6,086 nt of DNA, from assembly GCA_903853785.1 (NCBI GenBank), contig CAINUM010000009.1, positions 1-6,086 on the forward strand. The letters run 5' to 3'. Positions 1 to 3,524 of this stretch are shown piece by piece (the first letter of the stretch is position 1; each line of letters opens with the position of its first letter). The position numbers and the translations under genes were made by a program. The notes below the pieces were generated by a model, which searched no databases, was not told where the DNA came from, and saw only the letters and a program-made list of their open reading frames with translations. The stretch is from Candidatus Magasanikiibacteriota bacterium (lineage in GTDB: Bacteria > Patescibacteriota > Patescibacteriia > Magasanikbacterales > GWA2-37-8).

Positions 1-247
1 CATAAATAAAATCAGCCCGATATGTATTATTAGCATAAATACCACCAACTTTAGCCGCTGCTAAGAAAACATATTCCGGTTTTTCTGTCGTAAAAAAATT
101 AGCAACCGCATTTTGATTCAATAAATCAAGCTCATTGTGAGTACGCAAAACTAAATTATTATAACCCTCTTTTTGTAGTTTTCTTATCAATGCCGAACCT
201 ACCAACCCACGGTGCCCAGCAACATATATTTTTGCATCTTTTTCCAT
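1..247 (-). CDS. fcl: GDP-L-fucose synthase, N-terminal part (cut by window edge)
   Basis: This is the first 82 residues of an NAD(P)-dependent epimerase/reductase that I recognise as GDP-L-fucose synthase (Fcl/WcaG). The family converts GDP-4-keto-6-deoxy-D-mannose to GDP-L-fucose in the cytoplasm by 3,5-epimerisation and then NADPH-dependent reduction. The visible part starts MEKDAKIYVAGHRGLVGSA; the Rossmann GxxGxxG glycines are G11, G14 and G17, in the family-typical form AGHRGLVGSA. Further family blocks are LRTHNELDLL (34-43) and AAAKVGGIYANNTYRADF (63-80), both close to the E. coli enzyme. The catalytic Ser and the YxxxK pair lie beyond the left edge, so completeness cannot be judged. 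The ATG at 247-245 is the natural start because it sits 5 nt after the gmd stop and gives the correct N-terminus. The nearest purine-rich stretch (AGGGA) is about 20 nt upstream, too far for a normal ribosome binding site, so translation coupled to gmd is likely. Adjacency to gmd, the preceding enzyme of the pathway, supports the call. Confidence 0.95.
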   Translation of the reverse strand, partial: MEKDAKIYVAGHRGLVGSALIRKLQKEGYNNLVLRTHNELDLLNQNAVANFFTTEKPEYVFLAAAKVGGIYANNTYRADFIY

Positions 248-252
248 AAGAA

Positions 253-1305
253 TTAAATAATATAATCCCTAGCAACCAAACCTCTAGTTTCAAACTCAGC
301 CTCAAGCATCAATTTTATCAATTCTTCAAATTTAACTTTTGGTTCCCATCCTAGAATAGATTTGGATTTACTAGCATCACCAAGCAACAGATCTACTTCT
401 GTAGGTCGGTAATAATATGGATCAATTTCTACCAACACTTTACCAGTTTTGATATCTATGCCTTTTTCTTCCAAACCACTTCCCTGCCACTGTATTTCAT
501 AGCCCAACAATCGCCCAGCATGTTCCAAAAATTCTCTCACACTATGCGTTTCGCCGGTAGCAATAACATAGTCGTCCGGTTTCTCGTACTGCAACATCAT
601 CCACATCGCTTCAACATATTCTTTGGCATAACCCCAATCACGTTTTGCGTCCAAATTACCAAGATACATTTTTTCTATTTGACCAAGTTTTATTTTTGCA
701 AATGCATCAGTAATTTTCTTGGTAACAAAAGTACCACCACGCCTAGGTGATTCATGATTAAATAAAATTCCGTTACAAGCAAATAAATTATAAGCTTCAC
801 GATAATTGACCACCAAATGATGAGAATAGACTTTAGCACAACCATATGGACTGCGAGGATAGAATGGAGTGGTTTCCTTTTGAGGATTTTCCATTACCTT
901 TCCGAACATTTCCGATGATCCGGCTTGATAAAATTTAATTTTAACGCCAGAATCACGAATAGCATCAAGTAAGCGCAACGTACCTAGTCCATCCACATCA
1001 CCCGTGTAAACAGGCATTTCAAAGCTTGTGCGCACATGACTTTGGGCACCTAAGTTATATATTTCATCCGGTTTTACCTTTTCTAAAATACGATTCAAAT
1101 TACTGCCGTCGCTCAAATCACCGTAATGTAAAAACAACCTTCTTCCAGCCTCATGTGGGTCTTGGTAAACATGTTCAATTCTGGAGGTATTAAAACTACT
1201 TGAGCGACGAATAATACCATGTACTTCGTAACCTTTTTCCAATAATAAATCTGTTAAATACGAACCGTCCTGTCCGGTGATACCGGTGATCAAAGCTTTT
1301 TTCAT
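253..1305 (-). CDS. gmd: GDP-mannose 4,6-dehydratase
   Basis: The 350-residue protein is a complete short-chain dehydrogenase/reductase of the extended type, GDP-mannose 4,6-dehydratase. It converts GDP-D-mannose to GDP-4-keto-6-deoxy-D-mannose, the first step toward GDP-L-fucose and other GDP-6-deoxyhexoses. The N-terminus ALITGITGQDGSYL carries the NADP-binding glycines G8, G11 and G14. RRSSSFNTSRI (33-43) is the family's cofactor/oligomer segment. GDLSDGSNL (62-70) and NLGAQSHV (84-91) are conserved. The catalytic set is visible as GSSEMFG (129-135, with S130/S131 and E132) and YGCAK (Y154, K158). NHESPRRG (183-190), RDWGYAKEYVEAMW (222-235) and YRPTEVD (299-305) are GMD signatures for nucleotide-sugar binding. 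The length is usual for bacterial GMDs, and no key residue is missing. The gene lies 5 nt after the ligase stop and 5 nt before fcl, so it is an operon member. The region before its ATG is A-rich (AAGAAAAAA, about 17 nt away) without a clear Shine-Dalgarno, which suggests coupled translation. Confidence 0.98.
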   Translation of the reverse strand: MKKALITGITGQDGSYLTDLLLEKGYEVHGIIRRSSSFNTSRIEHVYQDPHEAGRRLFLHYGDLSDGSNLNRILEKVKPDEIYNLGAQSHVRTSFEMPVYTGDVDGLGTLRLLDAIRDSGVKIKFYQAGSSEMFGKVMENPQKETTPFYPRSPYGCAKVYSHHLVVNYREAYNLFACNGILFNHESPRRGGTFVTKKITDAFAKIKLGQIEKMYLGNLDAKRDWGYAKEYVEAMWMMLQYEKPDDYVIATGETHSVREFLEHAGRLLGYEIQWQGSGLEEKGIDIKTGKVLVEIDPYYYRPTEVDLLLGDASKSKSILGWEPKVKFEELIKLMLEAEFETRGLVARDYII

Positions 1306-1310
1306 AATAA

Positions 1311-3380
1311 TTATTTTTTCTTAATATTATTATTTGTATTACCAGTTAAAATAAATTGATTTAATATGCCTTGTTCCTGTTCTGTGAATTTAATTTCATT
1401 ATCTTGAGCAAGTTTTAATACCTCTTTGACCTTGGTTTCCTGACCACTCATTTTATAAGCATAAGCCAATCTCCAATAACTTTCATTTATCTTTGGATTG
1501 TCTGAAAGTGCTTGTTCCAAAATCTTAATTGCCTCAGCCGTTTTGTTTATTTGCATTTTTACACCAGACAAACTATAAATAATTTGCTGTCTTTTTGGAG
1601 ACTTTTTTAATGCATCCTCCAAGACTGACTCAGTTTTAATCAAATACATACCATTATTATTCATAATCGCTCCCAACTGATACATCTGAGCCAAAGTTAA
1701 TTGATTGCGAATATCTAATGGATGTAGTATTAAATTTTTTTCTAAATTATCTGACACTAACGTCAATAATTCATTGGATTTATCTTTGCCAATTTTTTGC
1801 CAATCACTACTCAATGATTGTGCGGCTGAACGACCAATATCACTACGAATATCGTCAATATGAGGCGAAGTAAATTCTAGTGCCTCTTTTACAACTGACA
1901 TACCGGCGATTGGATCAGTCATCAAAGCTCGAATCGCATCGAGCGTCTTTTGGTTCGCTCTAGCTGGTTGAATATTAAATATAAATATTACAAAAATACC
2001 AACGACGGCTGTACCAAAAATTATGCCATTACCAATTTTTTTATCAGTACTAGCAACTACAGCAGGAATTTTCTTAATTAAATCAACCGGATTGATTTTT
2101 GACTCAAAAGATAAAACGCTAACCATAGCCAACCAAAACATCAGATAAATATAAGACGTTGGATCTTCAAAGACGGTAATTACACTTACAAAATGTGCCA
2201 CCACAAACGCACCACCTATAACCATAAAATGAGAATCGACTATCTTCTTTTTATACGCTATTATCAAACTAATAATTGTAAAAATATATACCAAAAAATA
2301 AGTTATCAGACCAAACAATCCTTGAACAGCCAAGGTATTTAAAACAATATTGTGAGCATTATCAAACCAAGTTTCACCATAACCAAAATTTAATGACTTT
2401 GAATTATAGTGTTCGTTAAAAGCATAAAAATAATTATTTGGACCCCATCCAAAAATTGGCTTTTCTTTCCAACTTTCAATAGCTATTTGCCAGGCTATCC
2501 ATCTAGGACTAGTTTTGACATCATCCAGTGAAGTATTAACTATTCTATTGATTGCTGGAATATTTTGAACAAAAGTAGTCTGTTTAAAAGAATATAACAA
2601 TGATATTCCAACCACTCCCAAAATTGCCACCCCAACCAAACTATAACGTAATTTAGGATAATTTTTCAAGACAACGATATAACCAATCATGGCAAAAGCG
2701 ACCCCAGCGATCAATCCCAACATTGAACCTCTAGTACCACTCCAGAACATTCCCATAAAACCAAAAAAACCGGCAATACCATAAAACCATTTCCACAAAA
2801 CATTTTTTTCTCGACTAAATAAAAGTACCGCTAAAAATGTTAGAAACAAACCATAACCACCAACGTAAATCGAATTTCCCAATGTGCTAGCAACACGATC
2901 TGAACCTTGGTTCAACAACAGTTGTGAATTTTGTGTTTGCAGCCATCCAATAAACATAACTACAAAACCGCCAGATAAAAATACTCTTCCCGCCCATTTC
3001 CAATCTTTCCAATCTTTTAAAACTGCGGCACTAACAAAATAAAAGGCTACGTAATGAATCAAGGTAAATAGCCCCAACATACGTTCGTGATTATCCCAAA
3101 AACTATGGTATGAATCAGCACCTGAAAATGTTGAGATTGCAAAACTTAATAAGAACAAAAATACTGCCAAATTTAAATAATTTAATTTTGGCTTGTATTG
3201 TTGCCAATTTATCGCCAACAACAAAACATATAATACTGTCATTATTTCCACCAAAGTACGAAAAAAAATAATTTTTGGCACAATAAACGGAAAAATATAT
3301 GAACTCGGAAAAACCAACAATGGCACAAAGAAAACAGCGTAAATTAACCATTTAATTACTTGTTCAATTTTATCTTTCAT
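1311..3380 (-). CDS. O-antigen ligase/polymerase-family membrane protein with C-terminal TPR region
   Basis: The 689-residue protein belongs to the WaaL/Wzy/PglL-type superfamily (O-antigen ligase domain). These proteins transfer or polymerise undecaprenyl-linked glycans on the outer face of the inner membrane. About a dozen hydrophobic segments span residues 12-424, with one more at about 452-470. Signature blocks are STLGNSIYVGGY (165-176), SGTRGSMLGLIAG (214-226), SPRWIAWQIA (291-300), PIFGWGPNNYFYAF (308-321) and FDNAHNIVLNTLAVQGLFG (339-357). H343, R217 and R293 are candidates for the conserved His and Arg residues of the family. Residues 265-345 form the large extramembrane loop typical between late membrane segments. 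After the last membrane segment the C-terminal 215 residues are helical. They contain TPR-like units at about 583-660, for example AEAIKILEQALSDNPK followed by ESYWRLAYAYKMSG. The ATG at 3380-3378 follows a strong promoter and gives a normal Lys-rich cytoplasmic start before the first membrane helix. It is first in an operon with gmd and fcl. Sequence alone cannot distinguish ligase, polymerase or protein O-oligosaccharyltransferase. Confidence 0.88.
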   Translation of the reverse strand: MKDKIEQVIKWLIYAVFFVPLLVFPSSYIFPFIVPKIIFFRTLVEIMTVLYVLLLAINWQQYKPKLNYLNLAVFLFLLSFAISTFSGADSYHSFWDNHERMLGLFTLIHYVAFYFVSAAVLKDWKDWKWAGRVFLSGGFVVMFIGWLQTQNSQLLLNQGSDRVASTLGNSIYVGGYGLFLTFLAVLLFSREKNVLWKWFYGIAGFFGFMGMFWSGTRGSMLGLIAGVAFAMIGYIVVLKNYPKLRYSLVGVAILGVVGISLLYSFKQTTFVQNIPAINRIVNTSLDDVKTSPRWIAWQIAIESWKEKPIFGWGPNNYFYAFNEHYNSKSLNFGYGETWFDNAHNIVLNTLAVQGLFGLITYFLVYIFTIISLIIAYKKKIVDSHFMVIGGAFVVAHFVSVITVFEDPTSYIYLMFWLAMVSVLSFESKINPVDLIKKIPAVVASTDKKIGNGIIFGTAVVGIFVIFIFNIQPARANQKTLDAIRALMTDPIAGMSVVKEALEFTSPHIDDIRSDIGRSAAQSLSSDWQKIGKDKSNELLTLVSDNLEKNLILHPLDIRNQLTLAQMYQLGAIMNNNGMYLIKTESVLEDALKKSPKRQQIIYSLSGVKMQINKTAEAIKILEQALSDNPKINESYWRLAYAYKMSGQETKVKEVLKLAQDNEIKFTEQEQGILNQFILTGNTNNNIKKK

Positions 3381-3415
3381 ACTTACTTTTTTATAATAAT
3401 ATATAGTATTTATAC
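3381..3415 (-). other. Predicted 5' leader of the ligase-gmd-fcl operon
   Basis: If transcription starts about 7 nt after the -10 box (near 3415), the leader is about 35 nt long and almost entirely A/T. It ends AAAAAAGTAAGT directly before the ATG and shows no AGGAGG-like ribosome binding site. Translation may therefore rely on an unstructured A-rich leader. The start point is inferred from promoter spacing, not observed. Confidence 0.5.
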
Positions 3416-3417
3416 TA
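3404..3417 (-). repeat. Short inverted repeat at the predicted transcription start
   Basis: On the minus strand the sequence TAGTATAAATACTA is a perfect inverted repeat, with 6-bp arms TAGTAT and ATACTA separated by AA. It covers the predicted transcription start. The word TAGTATA occurs a second time at 3430-3424, where it overlaps the -10 box. The two copies start 13 bp apart. This layout would suit an operator for a small dimeric repressor, but in such AT-rich DNA it may be chance. Confidence 0.35.
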
Positions 3418-3421
3418 ACAA

Positions 3422-3450
3422 AGTATACTATTATCAGCCAAAAACGTCAA
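3422..3450 (-). promoter_or_regulatory. Sigma70-type promoter for the ligase-gmd-fcl operon
   Basis: On the minus strand TTGACG (3450-3445) is separated by exactly 17 bp from TATACT (3427-3422). Each box has one mismatch to the TTGACA/TATAAT consensus, and the spacing is ideal. The predicted start is near 3415, about 35 nt before the ligase ATG. The promoter begins one base after the T-tract of the upstream terminator, exactly where a new transcription unit would be expected. The -10 box lies inside the palindrome AGTATACT (3429-3422). Confidence 0.8.
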
Positions 3451-3451
3451 T

Positions 3452-3485
3452 AAAAACCAAAACCCACCCCCTTGCGAGGGTGGGT
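3452..3485 (-). terminator. Intrinsic terminator of the surface-protein gene
   Basis: On the minus strand ACCCACCC (3485-3478) and GGGTGGGT (3469-3462) form a perfect 8-bp, mostly G/C stem around an 8-nt loop, in an otherwise AT-rich gap. It is followed by TTTGGTTTTT (3461-3452). The hairpin starts 39 nt after the surface-protein stop codon. On the plus strand the hairpin is followed by CTGGAACTTAAG, which has no U-tract, so the terminator works in one direction only, consistent with all genes being on the minus strand. Confidence 0.88.
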
Positions 3486-3524
3486 CTGGAACTTAAGAAC
3501 TAATTCCTTAAAGTATTAAATCAA

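Noticed and set aside
520..750. Plus-strand open frame of 76 codons
   Set aside because: It lies wholly antisense within gmd, shows no family resemblance and has no promoter or ribosome binding site.
3115..3351. Second minus-strand frame inside the 5' end of the ligase gene
   Set aside because: It overlaps the first membrane helices of the ligase in another frame. Its hydrophobic look is a by-product of T-rich codons.
253..3380. Alternative genetic code (TGA read as Gly, as in some CPR lineages)
   Set aside because: The recognised genes read through intact with standard code, and all three visible stops are TAA, so nothing supports recoding.
3462..3485. Bidirectional terminator
   Set aside because: On the plus strand the hairpin is not followed by a T-run, and there is no plus-strand gene to terminate.
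3493..3511. AT-rich imperfect hairpin (TTAAGGAA / TTCTTAA) between the surface gene stop and the terminator
   Set aside because: The arms have a bulge and only A/T-rich pairing, and no T-tract follows. The strong G/C hairpin just downstream explains termination better.
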